From the NCBI RefSeq assembly GCF_013284245.2, contig NZ_CP085876.1:3517001-3581000 (forward strand): a stretch of 64,000 nucleotides of DNA, written 5' to 3'. This document shows positions 27,478-35,348 of this stretch, in pieces (within the stretch, counting starts at the first letter, position 1; each line of letters begins with the position of its first letter). A program made the position numbers and the translations under genes. The notes under the pieces are model-generated. The model did not search any database. It was not told the origin of the DNA and was given only the letters and a program-made list of their open reading frames with translations. The stretch is from Brevibacillus sp. DP1.3A. Its GTDB lineage: Bacteria; Bacillota; Bacilli; Brevibacillales; Brevibacillaceae.

Positions 27478-27828
27478 TCAAGAAATTGATCTATCTAATA
27501 CATAGACAGTCATGGCAATATCCTCTTCAATACTGATATCTGAAAAAATCCGCAGGACCTTTGCGTGGATGATATCCTCGAGTTTTGCTACTACCGCAGG
27601 GTCGTTGTAAATATTCTTCACGAGCTTCGTGCGTGCATCGTGTACCATTCGTTTGCCTTCATCAGACAGAATCATAAATTTTTCTACATTGGTCAGGTTC
27701 CCTTTCATTTCACAGATCACCCATGGACCACAAAAACGTGTAACGATTTCTTTTGGGCCGTTACCAACGTATTCTTTTCGAATCTCACGAACTAGCATAC
27801 TGAATTGATGTTCGAGATTTTTCGTCAT
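27478..27828 (-). CDS. DUF2294-family protein
   Basis: A 116-residue cytoplasmic protein matching the DUF2294 pattern: an opening helix, GPKEIVTRFCGPWVICEMKG, a central MVHDAR segment, and IEEDIAMTVYVLDRS at the end. Some family members are annotated as Na-translocating decarboxylase-related, but function is unproven. The start at 27828 is preceded by AAAGGAG at good spacing and lies 15 bases after the PsiE-like gene. Such genes are recurrent neighbours of Firmicutes formate dehydrogenases. Confidence 0.75.
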   Translation of the reverse strand: MTKNLEHQFSMLVREIRKEYVGNGPKEIVTRFCGPWVICEMKGNLTNVEKFMILSDEGKRMVHDARTKLVKNIYNDPAVVAKLEDIIHAKVLRIFSDISIEEDIAMTVYVLDRSIS

Positions 27829-27842
27829 TCGATGTTCTCCTT

Positions 27843-28238
27843 TCATTCTCCCAGTTTGTTCTTACGAGGAGCCAACAGTAGGTAACAAATGATCAGGATC
27901 AGAATAACTAGCGATAGAATCAGATTATTCATAGCATCATCACGATTGACGATGATAAAACGTATCGTGCCGGTAATGCCGATATAGACGAGGTAACGTA
28001 GCGGAAAATGATACTCTTCCTTAAAATATTTGACGATCATAGAAACAAAAACAAAGTACAGAAAAAAGGCTAAGACTTCCTCCAAAATATCATGAACGTT
28101 AGTATTACCAAGAAGTGCAGCTGTCACAATGAAATACAGTTCGCGTACCAGATAAAAGCTCAACACAAGCCCCAGAATGATGAGTGAAGTATTTAATATC
28201 CGTTGATAGAAGTGCACGATCGATGTCTCTTTCATCAT
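27843..28238 (-). CDS. PsiE-family membrane protein
   Basis: This 131-residue protein has four predicted membrane helices (about 13-38, 50-70, 80-98 and 105-123) separated by short charged loops, and the family-typical LVYIGITGTIRFIIV stretch. PsiE is phosphate-starvation inducible in enterobacteria; its role is not known. Its ATG overlaps the stop of the DUF1641 gene. Placement inside a formate dehydrogenase operon suggests a role at the membrane, for example in anchoring or quinone contact, but this is inference. Confidence 0.8.
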   Translation of the reverse strand: MMKETSIVHFYQRILNTSLIILGLVLSFYLVRELYFIVTAALLGNTNVHDILEEVLAFFLYFVFVSMIVKYFKEEYHFPLRYLVYIGITGTIRFIIVNRDDAMNNLILSLVILILIICYLLLAPRKNKLGE

Positions 28239-28714
28239 TCCTTTAAGCCCGCTCCTAATCCTTTCAGCAGGTTTATGCCAAAACCCATCGCCCGATTGAT
28301 GTCTGGATCACGCAGAGCTTTCATCAAATCGAAGACACCTGCCTTTTTTCCAGAGCGAAGAGCATCATCTGCCCTTTGTAGACCCTTTGTAACACCGCCC
28401 ATCAGCTTTTTTGTCATTTCAGGATCTAGCTCAGTTAACCCACCTGCGGCAGCCATAGCATTGTTGATCATATGAGTGACAGGAGGACGTACCATTTGCC
28501 CTACGACAATTTTGGCAATATCCTCCTTCGCCTCGACGGCGGCGTTGAGTGCTCCAAGAATTCCACTTGCATGGAGTTCCTGGAGCAGCTTGATCGTTGC
28601 CTGGATCCCTTCCGGATTTTTGGCGAGCGCTTGTATGACACTTTCTACCGATTGATCTTGTTTTTCTTTTTCGGTAAGAACAGGTTCTTCCACTTTTGAA
28701 ATCGGTCTAGCCAT
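28235..28714 (-). CDS. DUF1641 protein linked to formate dehydrogenase
   Basis: A 159-residue, Ala- and Leu-rich helical protein with a C-terminal DUF1641 core (FDLMKALRDPDINRAMGFGINLLKGL). The order fdh-DUF1641 corresponds to yrhE-yrhD in Bacillus. The start overlaps the stop of the fdh gene (TAATG), so the two are translationally coupled. Its function is not known; a partner or adaptor role for the dehydrogenase is plausible. A second DUF1641 gene in this window adjoins sulfide:quinone oxidoreductase. Confidence 0.85.
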   Translation of the reverse strand: MARPISKVEEPVLTEKEKQDQSVESVIQALAKNPEGIQATIKLLQELHASGILGALNAAVEAKEDIAKIVVGQMVRPPVTHMINNAMAAAGGLTELDPEMTKKLMGGVTKGLQRADDALRSGKKAGVFDLMKALRDPDINRAMGFGINLLKGLGAGLKE

Positions 28715-31665
28715 TATTTTTTACCTCCCACCATGTTTACATCTGCAATCGGTTCATAATCATCTCTGGCCCATTTGCGCTCTACTTGGACACCCATCTG
28801 AGGATTTCGCTTCGCATAACGGGGATTGTACATAGGTAGTGGAGTCATTCCTTCTTCATTAAGAAACTCCATACGTACCTTTGCTTGCTTGTAGGCAGGG
28901 GTTTGCGTGCGAACGTCCCCGACGCTGCCGGTTAAAAGGTTAATGGCATTTTCATGGCTAACAGAGTGCATGGGTACATACAACTCTTTGCCGCTGACTC
29001 GATCTGTCACGAGAACACGAAGCTTAATGGCACCGTATGGAGAGACTAGACGAACCAATGAACCGTCTTTTAGCCCCCGCTCGCTGGCAAGCTCAGGGGA
29101 AACCTCCACAAAAACTTCCGGTAGCTTATATTGGATGCCTTTTGATTTATTCGTCATGTTACCTTCATGGAAATGCTCCAGTAGTCGTCCATTATTTAAG
29201 GTAAGATCAAATTCCGTTGGATACTCCATAGGCGGAACATATTCGACGAGCGAAAGTCTTGCTTTACCGTCTGGGAAGTTGAATTGTTCTTTGTACAGAA
29301 GCGGCTCGTCGGTACCTTCTTGTTGCACGGGCCAAAGTAAGCTACTCCATCCTTCTAAATGATCGTATGAGACTCCAGCATAAATGGGTGCCAGGCTCGC
29401 AATTTCGTCCATGATTTCAGCAGGGTGTTCGTAACTCCAGTTTGCGCCCAGGCGTTGTGCAATCAGTTGGATGATCGACCAGTCTGGTTTTGATTCTCCC
29501 AGTGGTTCCATTACTTGATACAACCGCTGGATACGTCTCTCCGTATTCACAAAGGTACCCTCTTTTTCCAGGGATGGAGACGCAGGTAAAACGACATCGG
29601 CAAATTGAGCCGTTTTGGTCAGGAATACGTCTTGTACGACAAAGAAATCAAGCTTGCTGAGCGTATCATGCACGTGGTTGGCGTTGGAGTCGACCCAAGC
29701 CATGTCTTCCCCCATCAGATACATGGCTTTCAGTTCACCTTTCTCCACTGCTTCCAGCATTTCGATATTGGTTAGGCCTGGTTTGTTCGAGATCGTTACG
29801 CCATATGCTTCTTCAAATTTGAGCCTCGCCTGATCATCCGTAATAGGCTGATAACCTGGAAGCCATGTAGGGAGTGTTCCCATGTCGCATGCGCCTTGTA
29901 CGTTGTTGTGTCCACGCAATGGATAGGCTCCTGCTCCTGGTCGACCGTAGTTTCCTGTTACCAGCAAGAGATTAGAGATAGCGGCTGACGTATGCGAACC
30001 CGCGATATTCTGCGTCACACCCATTCCCCACAAGATGCAAGTACCATCTGCCTCGACAATCATTTTGGCTGTTTGAATCAACTGTTCTTTTATCAGCCCG
30101 GTTACTTCCACAGCGTAATCCAGCGTGTAATTTTCAAGCATTTTCCGATAAGCCTCAAAATCGTTTACTCGATTTTGGAGAAAGGCTTCGTTATGCCAGC
30201 CTTGATCGATGATGTACTTCGCGACTGCCGTCAGCCAGACAAAATCGGTCCCTTGTTTTGGATGCAGAAAGAGATCAGAACGTTCGGCCATTTCATGCTT
30301 GCGCAGATCAGAGACAATCAGTTTTTGACCGTATAATTTCTTTGCCCGTTTTACGCGGGTTGCCAAAACGGGATGACCCTCAGTTGGATTCGCCCCGACG
30401 ATGATGACTAGTCCGGCACTTGCGATATCCTGAATGGTTCCCGAGTCCCCACCGTATCCTACCGTTGCCAGCAATCCGTCAGTAGCTGGTGACTGGCAAT
30501 ACCTGGAGCAGTTATCAATATTGTTTGATTCAAATACCTGCCGCGCCAGTTTTTGCATGAGGTAAGCATCTTCGTTGGTTGTTTTGGATGAGCTTACAAA
30601 TCCCAGCGCGTTGCCTCCGTAGTTTTGCTTGATGGAACCCATTCTCTCAGCGATCAGTGATAGTGCCTCATCCCACGTAGCTGGTACAAATGCGTCTCCT
30701 TTTCGAATCAAGGGTGTGGTCAAGCGTTGGTCACTGTTAACAAAATCCCAACCGAACTTTCCTTTCACACAAGTAGAGACACTGTTGACTGGGGAGTCTT
30801 CCGTTGGTTCGACTTTCAGAATGTGGCGGCCTTTGGTCCATACCTCAAATGAACAGCCTACCCCACAGAACGTACATACGGTTTTCGTTTTCTTGGTCCG
30901 TGTTTCCCGCATCGCCGCCTCTACTTCAGAGATAGCAAAAATGCTGCTGTAACCTGGCTCGACTTCTTTAATGAGATCGATCATCGGATTCAACAAGTCT
31001 TTTTTAATCCCTGACAGAAAGCCAGCTTCACCGAGCATGGATTTCTCTATCAACGCGTTGCACGGACAGACTGTCACACACTGACCACATGACACACAAG
31101 ATGATTCGTTAATTGATTGATTGTCATCCCATATCAATCTAGGAATCTCTCGCTCCCAATCGATGGTGAGCGTTTCATTTACCTGTAAATCCTGACAAAC
31201 CTCCGTGCAACGTCCACAGAGAATGCATTGATCGGGATCATAACGATAGAACGGATGCGACATATCCACCTCTTCCTTTTTTTCTCGGAACGGGCGTGTT
31301 TGGTGGTCAACTTCGAGCAGCTCTGCCGTATTGTGAACCCGACAATTTCCGTTGTTGTTGTCGCAGACGGTACAATAAAGCATGTGGTTTTCCAAGATCC
31401 GATCCATTGCTTCTGCCTGTGCACCTTTTGCCCGTTCAGAGGATGTAAGGATGTGCATCCCTTCCTCGATAGGAGTCGAGCACGCCCGCATCATTTTTCC
31501 GTCAATTTCACACATGCACGTATCACAAGTTTGAATGGGCCCTACTATGGGTGAGTAGCAGATGTGAGGATGCTCTATTTCTTGTTGCAGCAAATAATCC
31601 AGGATACGGGTTCCTTCCTTCGCTTCATGCTTCACTCCATTTAGTTCAAAGCTTATTTTTTTCAT
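28714..31665 (-). CDS. fdhF: Formate dehydrogenase alpha subunit, iron-sulfur and molybdopterin type
   Basis: This 983-residue enzyme is predicted to oxidise formate to CO2. From the N-terminus: a [2Fe-2S] domain (Cys36, 47, 50, 62), a His-Cys3 cluster site (YCTVCDNNNGNC), two [4Fe-4S] sites (Cys147-157 and 190-200), the cluster of the catalytic domain (Cys264, 267, 271, 299), molybdopterin domains, and a C-terminal dinucleotide-binding domain. The likely active-site residue is Cys390 in SRYCQSPAT, not selenocysteine. The start at 31665 follows GGAGG by 11 bases. It heads an operon with DUF1641, PsiE, DUF2294, fdhD-like, moaA and moeA genes. Confidence 0.93.
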   Translation of the reverse strand: MKKISFELNGVKHEAKEGTRILDYLLQQEIEHPHICYSPIVGPIQTCDTCMCEIDGKMMRACSTPIEEGMHILTSSERAKGAQAEAMDRILENHMLYCTVCDNNNGNCRVHNTAELLEVDHQTRPFREKKEEVDMSHPFYRYDPDQCILCGRCTEVCQDLQVNETLTIDWEREIPRLIWDDNQSINESSCVSCGQCVTVCPCNALIEKSMLGEAGFLSGIKKDLLNPMIDLIKEVEPGYSSIFAISEVEAAMRETRTKKTKTVCTFCGVGCSFEVWTKGRHILKVEPTEDSPVNSVSTCVKGKFGWDFVNSDQRLTTPLIRKGDAFVPATWDEALSLIAERMGSIKQNYGGNALGFVSSSKTTNEDAYLMQKLARQVFESNNIDNCSRYCQSPATDGLLATVGYGGDSGTIQDIASAGLVIIVGANPTEGHPVLATRVKRAKKLYGQKLIVSDLRKHEMAERSDLFLHPKQGTDFVWLTAVAKYIIDQGWHNEAFLQNRVNDFEAYRKMLENYTLDYAVEVTGLIKEQLIQTAKMIVEADGTCILWGMGVTQNIAGSHTSAAISNLLLVTGNYGRPGAGAYPLRGHNNVQGACDMGTLPTWLPGYQPITDDQARLKFEEAYGVTISNKPGLTNIEMLEAVEKGELKAMYLMGEDMAWVDSNANHVHDTLSKLDFFVVQDVFLTKTAQFADVVLPASPSLEKEGTFVNTERRIQRLYQVMEPLGESKPDWSIIQLIAQRLGANWSYEHPAEIMDEIASLAPIYAGVSYDHLEGWSSLLWPVQQEGTDEPLLYKEQFNFPDGKARLSLVEYVPPMEYPTEFDLTLNNGRLLEHFHEGNMTNKSKGIQYKLPEVFVEVSPELASERGLKDGSLVRLVSPYGAIKLRVLVTDRVSGKELYVPMHSVSHENAINLLTGSVGDVRTQTPAYKQAKVRMEFLNEEGMTPLPMYNPRYAKRNPQMGVQVERKWARDDYEPIADVNMVGGKK

Positions 31666-31693
31666 CTTCTTTAAAACCTCCAAGAAAATAATA

Positions 31694-31760
31694 AAAGCCC
31701 ACCATCAAACAACCTGAGCATGAACACATGAACATGCGCAAATTGTTTAATGGTGGGCTA
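31694..31760 (-). terminator. Leader terminator/attenuator hairpin upstream of fdh
   Basis: A 17-bp stem with one G-U pair (arms 31696-31712 and 31743-31759) has an inner GCATG/CATGC stem and is followed on the minus strand by TTTTATTATTTT. It lies only about 30 bases before the fdh start, so transcripts from the candidate promoter at 31871-31901 must pass it. This is the layout of a transcription attenuator. Confidence 0.8.
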
Positions 31761-31850
31761 ATTCCTAAGCATCCAAGGATACTCGTTATCCGTCCCAACG
31801 TACATATAAGTGAGATCAGGATGATTGAGCAATTCATCATTACTAACCAT
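31758..31850 (-). CDS. Possible leader peptide upstream of fdh
   Basis: A 30-codon frame opens at ATG 31850 and stops at TAG 31758-31760, exactly at the foot of the attenuator hairpin. Its sequence is not low-complexity (it ends YMYVGTDNEYPWMLRN). No clear ribosome binding site is seen. A translating ribosome stopping there would touch the hairpin, as in leader-peptide attenuation. It could equally be a chance frame. Confidence 0.4.
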   Translation of the reverse strand: MVSNDELLNHPDLTYMYVGTDNEYPWMLRN

Positions 31851-31870
31851 CAATGATCAGCTACGGGTAC

Positions 31871-31901
31871 ATTATATCACCGGATCTACATGGTATTCCA
31901 A
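31871..31901 (-). promoter_or_regulatory. Candidate fdh operon promoter
   Basis: On the minus strand, a -35-like TTGGAA (31896-31901) and a perfect -10 TATAAT (31871-31876) are spaced 19 bp apart. The wide spacing suggests that an activator may be needed. It would start a leader of about 200 bases ending in the attenuator. Confidence 0.5.
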
Positions 31902-31928
31902 CTTTTTTTATGGAAGGATTGTGCACAT

Positions 31929-31967
31929 GAAAAAGCTGTCAGGGAACATCAGTTCCTCCGACAGCTT
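31929..31967 (-). terminator. Terminator of the SGNH-hydrolase gene
   Basis: Arms AAGCTGTC (31933-31940) and GACAGCTT (31960-31967) with an inner GGGAAC/GTTCCT stem form a stable hairpin. On the minus strand it is followed by a short T run. It lies past the stop at 32003. Confidence 0.82.
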
Positions 31968-32002
31968 ATCACTGCCAATCATCCTATGATTCTATTGCTT
32001 AC

Positions 32003-34666
32003 TTACAGAAGAGGCAAGATTGCGTTTGTGTACGCCTGGGCTCCCTTTTGATTTGGATGACCGATGGAGGCACGCTTGCAAATCTCGAAATCCAAGCCCG
32101 TGCACCCTGCTTCTGTGCAAGAAACGAGGCGTTCAGCTGCGATCAGGTCTTGTGGAGTCAGGTCCAAATTGATGCCGAATACATAGGGGTCATCAGTCAG
32201 GGCAGCGTGCTCGGGACCAAAATTCGGATCGGCGAAAAAGATACGCGGTTTATCGAGCTCCGCATTTCTCTCATCGATTGCTTTGCGCAGGTAGAGCTTT
32301 GATTCTGCTTCTAGCTGGGCACAGCGCTTGTATACCTTTTCCAACTCAGCTGCACCCAGAATCCCTCCGGCTGCACCGCCGCCGACTCCTCCGACAATGG
32401 CCCCTACGCCGATCAACAGTGCTTCTACCACAGCCATATCGCTCTTTTCAGACACAGGTGGATAATAACCGGTAACGATGACTTTGGCTTGTGTAAATTT
32501 ATTCGTCACCTCGACCAGCAATTTCTTCATGCTCACAAAGAAATAGTCATAATGTAATTTCCCCAAATCGGCTGGATGGAAAGGATTCAGAACTGTCCGA
32601 ACATCGACATCGTTCATACCTCCATCCAAAAGAATCAGATCCACCAAGTCAGCCTCGCCTTTGAAGAACGCACATTGCTGTAGGATCGTTGGGAATGATT
32701 TAGGTACCTCACCGTCTACGGGGGCCACTACATCATCCTTACCCTCTCCAATAATGGCGCCGGAATGAGCGAGTACTTGTGTATATTGCTTGATATTTCC
32801 TTCTCTGGCCTGAACGGCTGCACCCACGATGGAATAAAACTTCTCATGCTCTTGCAAGCCTTGCCCCCAGCTCACGGAATCGCCCATCACGAGCATATGG
32901 AAGGTTTCTAGTGTTAGTGGAATTTCATTGGAAGGTGTGCCATCGGATAGCCGTACTTTCAGGGTCACATGCTCACCCGCTGGATTGCTCTCCACATCGG
33001 CAGGTCGAATCATGGTAAATTCCATTTGAGTCGAGCTTACCATCCGTACTTCGGGCATTTCTTGGTTGTTTACCAAGACGCGTGACCCTTCGGAAAAGCC
33101 GCTTCCATTCACGATCACTTTTTGTCCAGGTCTCACTCGCGTTTTCACTTGATTTTCTTGCTGAGCGGAACTGACTCGTGGATTCACGAAGACGGATGCC
33201 TTGCTGGAAAGAGTCATATCTGATTGTCGAACCTGAAGTGTATGAGAGCCTCCTGTCACAAAAGGCAAGACAAAATGGAGCATCGTATCACTTACTACCT
33301 GGGTTTTCGTTTCCGTGCCATCGATCAGAACGACATCGGTTTTGGTATACCGACTTCCTTCCAGCGTCACTGTATCACCTGCGAATGCATAGAGCGGAGA
33401 TACATGGCTAATCGACGGCTCCAGGAGCTTGCGTCTGAATTCATCTGCGTCGATGGCTCGAAAGCTCACAGGATCAGACAATCTGCCTCCCGCATATCCG
33501 ACACGACCAGCATCGGCAAATGAACCCTGCACTCCCGGTTGACCTGCCGTTCTCGGCCCGGGACCACATGCCGTACCGAATTTTCCATTCTTGGTGTCAC
33601 CCACGGCGCCACCCGGTCCGCCTGCTCCAGGATTGCCAGGAATTCCCCCTGCCCCCGGGCTGCCTCCCTCAATCGTGATCGCAAAGCCCTGCGAATAATT
33701 TTGGATGATCGTTTGTGGCGCGTACAGAGTCAGCCGACCGCCAGCGCCCCCATTGCCACCCGGGCCTCCGTATCCAGCTGCACCGCCACTTCCTCCATTT
33801 CCACCTGCTCCTGCTCCAGCTTTGCAGAAACCTGCCCAATCCAATTCGGCTGGCTTGCCTTTTCCTCCTCTGCCACCATCTCCACCGTCTTGCCCAAACC
33901 CACCTTGTGTGCCATCTTGCCCTTTCAAGTCAAAATGAGGGCGTCCCGCCATATTGAGGACCCATAATTCGAGTTCAGGAGCAGCAGCGCCGTCGAATCC
34001 ACGGTCTCCAGGCAATCCATGTGTTCCAGGTGTCCCCGGAATGCCGGAGAGCGTCGAAGACATCGGTGCATCAGGCGGTGTTATTGGTTTTTGTCGTTTA
34101 GCTGGAACATAGCGGTAAGGACGCTCCCATGTAAACGTTACATTTTGTCCGACCGTCAACTTTTCGGCGATGATGATCAAGTAGCGCTGCGGATATTTCA
34201 AAATAACATTGGTTCCATCCTCGATATAAATTTCTGATGCGGCCCAATAGGCAGTGTCGACCGATATATTCAAGGCCGATGCAGGAGACGGAACAGCTAG
34301 TGTAGCCGTCATTTTTTTAGGGAACGGGATGGTTTGCAACAGTTCTGCTTTTCCACTCAACATTTGCAACGTTGGTGTAGATTTGGTTGAGTCGATTCGA
34401 TACGCAGACTGAATCATGGTATTCCCACTGACGAGCGTGGGGGTTGGTTTCGTCAATCCCGACTGAGGTACAACCGTTCCGCGGATCTTGAGCGCCCCCA
34501 GACTGGACAGGGACGTAATCCCGAATGACTCTAGCACCGCTTTATGATACGTCATTCGATCCTGAACCATTTGGGGTGCTGCTTGGAAGGAAGCCGGATT
34601 CACAGCCATCGTCGTAATCCCGAGCGTATTTCCCCCTGCATTGAAAGTGTTTGTAGAAGTTGACAT
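32003..34666 (-). CDS. Large Gly-rich protein with IPT/TIG repeats and a C-terminal SGNH hydrolase
   Basis: An 887-residue multidomain protein. After a roughly 200-residue N-terminal region comes a Gly-rich, collagen-like stretch (about 215-400: GTPGTHGLPGDRGFDG, GGNGGAGG, GNPGAGGPGG), then two IPT/TIG-like beta domains (about 425-500 and 515-605), then an SGNH/GDSL-type hydrolase with GDSVSWGQG (Ser), GGMND (Asn) and a final GHPNQKG (His). No signal peptide or anchor is visible, which is odd for this architecture. The start at 34666 follows GGGAGAGGG. A glyoxalase-like gene lies upstream on the same strand. Substrate and location are unknown; a carbohydrate esterase of spore or cell surface is possible. 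Confidence 0.82.
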   Translation of the reverse strand: MSTSTNTFNAGGNTLGITTMAVNPASFQAAPQMVQDRMTYHKAVLESFGITSLSSLGALKIRGTVVPQSGLTKPTPTLVSGNTMIQSAYRIDSTKSTPTLQMLSGKAELLQTIPFPKKMTATLAVPSPASALNISVDTAYWAASEIYIEDGTNVILKYPQRYLIIIAEKLTVGQNVTFTWERPYRYVPAKRQKPITPPDAPMSSTLSGIPGTPGTHGLPGDRGFDGAAAPELELWVLNMAGRPHFDLKGQDGTQGGFGQDGGDGGRGGKGKPAELDWAGFCKAGAGAGGNGGSGGAAGYGGPGGNGGAGGRLTLYAPQTIIQNYSQGFAITIEGGSPGAGGIPGNPGAGGPGGAVGDTKNGKFGTACGPGPRTAGQPGVQGSFADAGRVGYAGGRLSDPVSFRAIDADEFRRKLLEPSISHVSPLYAFAGDTVTLEGSRYTKTDVVLIDGTETKTQVVSDTMLHFVLPFVTGGSHTLQVRQSDMTLSSKASVFVNPRVSSAQQENQVKTRVRPGQKVIVNGSGFSEGSRVLVNNQEMPEVRMVSSTQMEFTMIRPADVESNPAGEHVTLKVRLSDGTPSNEIPLTLETFHMLVMGDSVSWGQGLQEHEKFYSIVGAAVQAREGNIKQYTQVLAHSGAIIGEGKDDVVAPVDGEVPKSFPTILQQCAFFKGEADLVDLILLDGGMNDVDVRTVLNPFHPADLGKLHYDYFFVSMKKLLVEVTNKFTQAKVIVTGYYPPVSEKSDMAVVEALLIGVGAIVGGVGGGAAGGILGAAELEKVYKRCAQLEAESKLYLRKAIDERNAELDKPRIFFADPNFGPEHAALTDDPYVFGINLDLTPQDLIAAERLVSCTEAGCTGLDFEICKRASIGHPNQKGAQAYTNAILPLL

Positions 34667-34735
34667 TCTTTTTCCCTCTCCCTTATCACAATGAATGAAA
34701 TAGTTTGTGCGAGCCAGTCTCCATTGCACGGACGA

Positions 34736-35161
34736 TCATTCTTGGCTAACGCCGAATTCCTCTAACTCCCGAAAGCTGATTTTTCTTCTTTGTGGATGTG
34801 TTGTTTCTCCTCGATGCTCCCAAATGATCTCCACATGATTGCCTTCCGGATCAAGAAAAGAAAAACGTGCATATTCGCTCTCCACATACGGACCATGTGC
34901 CAAAATACCGTGATCCGTCAGCCTCCTCCACACTTCCTTGAAGTGATCCAACGTATCCACCCAAAAAGCCAGATGCACATGATGCGGATTGTTCAGGATG
35001 AGCAAATCATGCCTGCCCGATTGCGGATCAATCGCCAAGCATGCCGTTTCGTCGCCAGGGTTCACTACTGCCAATTCAAGTGCGGTTTCATAAAAAGAGG
35101 CCAATCTGCGAACATCATGCGCGTATAAGGAAATGTGACCCAAGCGGCTTAGCTTTGACAT
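34736..35161 (-). CDS. VOC/glyoxalase-fold protein
   Basis: This 141-residue protein has two beta-alpha-beta-beta-beta modules of the vicinal oxygen chelate fold: LGHISLYAHDVRRLASFYETAL at the start, and a second half with HVHLAFWVDTLDHFKEVWRRL and SFLDPEGNHVEIIWEHRGE. The metal-ligand positions (His near residue 8, His near 75, Glu near 121) fit extradiol dioxygenase or glyoxalase relatives. It is followed by the SGNH gene about 70 bases downstream and is divergent from the AAA-LuxR regulator. Confidence 0.85.
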   Translation of the reverse strand: MSKLSRLGHISLYAHDVRRLASFYETALELAVVNPGDETACLAIDPQSGRHDLLILNNPHHVHLAFWVDTLDHFKEVWRRLTDHGILAHGPYVESEYARFSFLDPEGNHVEIIWEHRGETTHPQRRKISFRELEEFGVSQE

Positions 35162-35348
35162 GTTCCCTCCATCCTTTCGTATTGACTCGCCTGTTTCATC
35201 CTAACACCGAGAATATGGGGCTCGATATTACTCGAAAGGATGCATCCAAAAGGATACCCGTGCGATAAATATGAGTACCCAGTATAAAAGAAGCGTAGTA
35301 AAATCGTAGGAAGAAAAAGGAAAAACTTGTGATGGAGCAGGTGATGCT

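Noticed and set aside
31646-31840. 64-codon Cys-rich frame through the fdh leader
   Set aside because: It translates through the 17-bp terminator hairpin and into the fdh start; hairpin structure explains the sequence better.
33700-34070. Repetitive Gly-rich DNA as a CRISPR or tandem repeat
   Set aside because: The periodicity is that of Gly-Gly-x codons of a coding region; there are no spacers and no exact repeat units.
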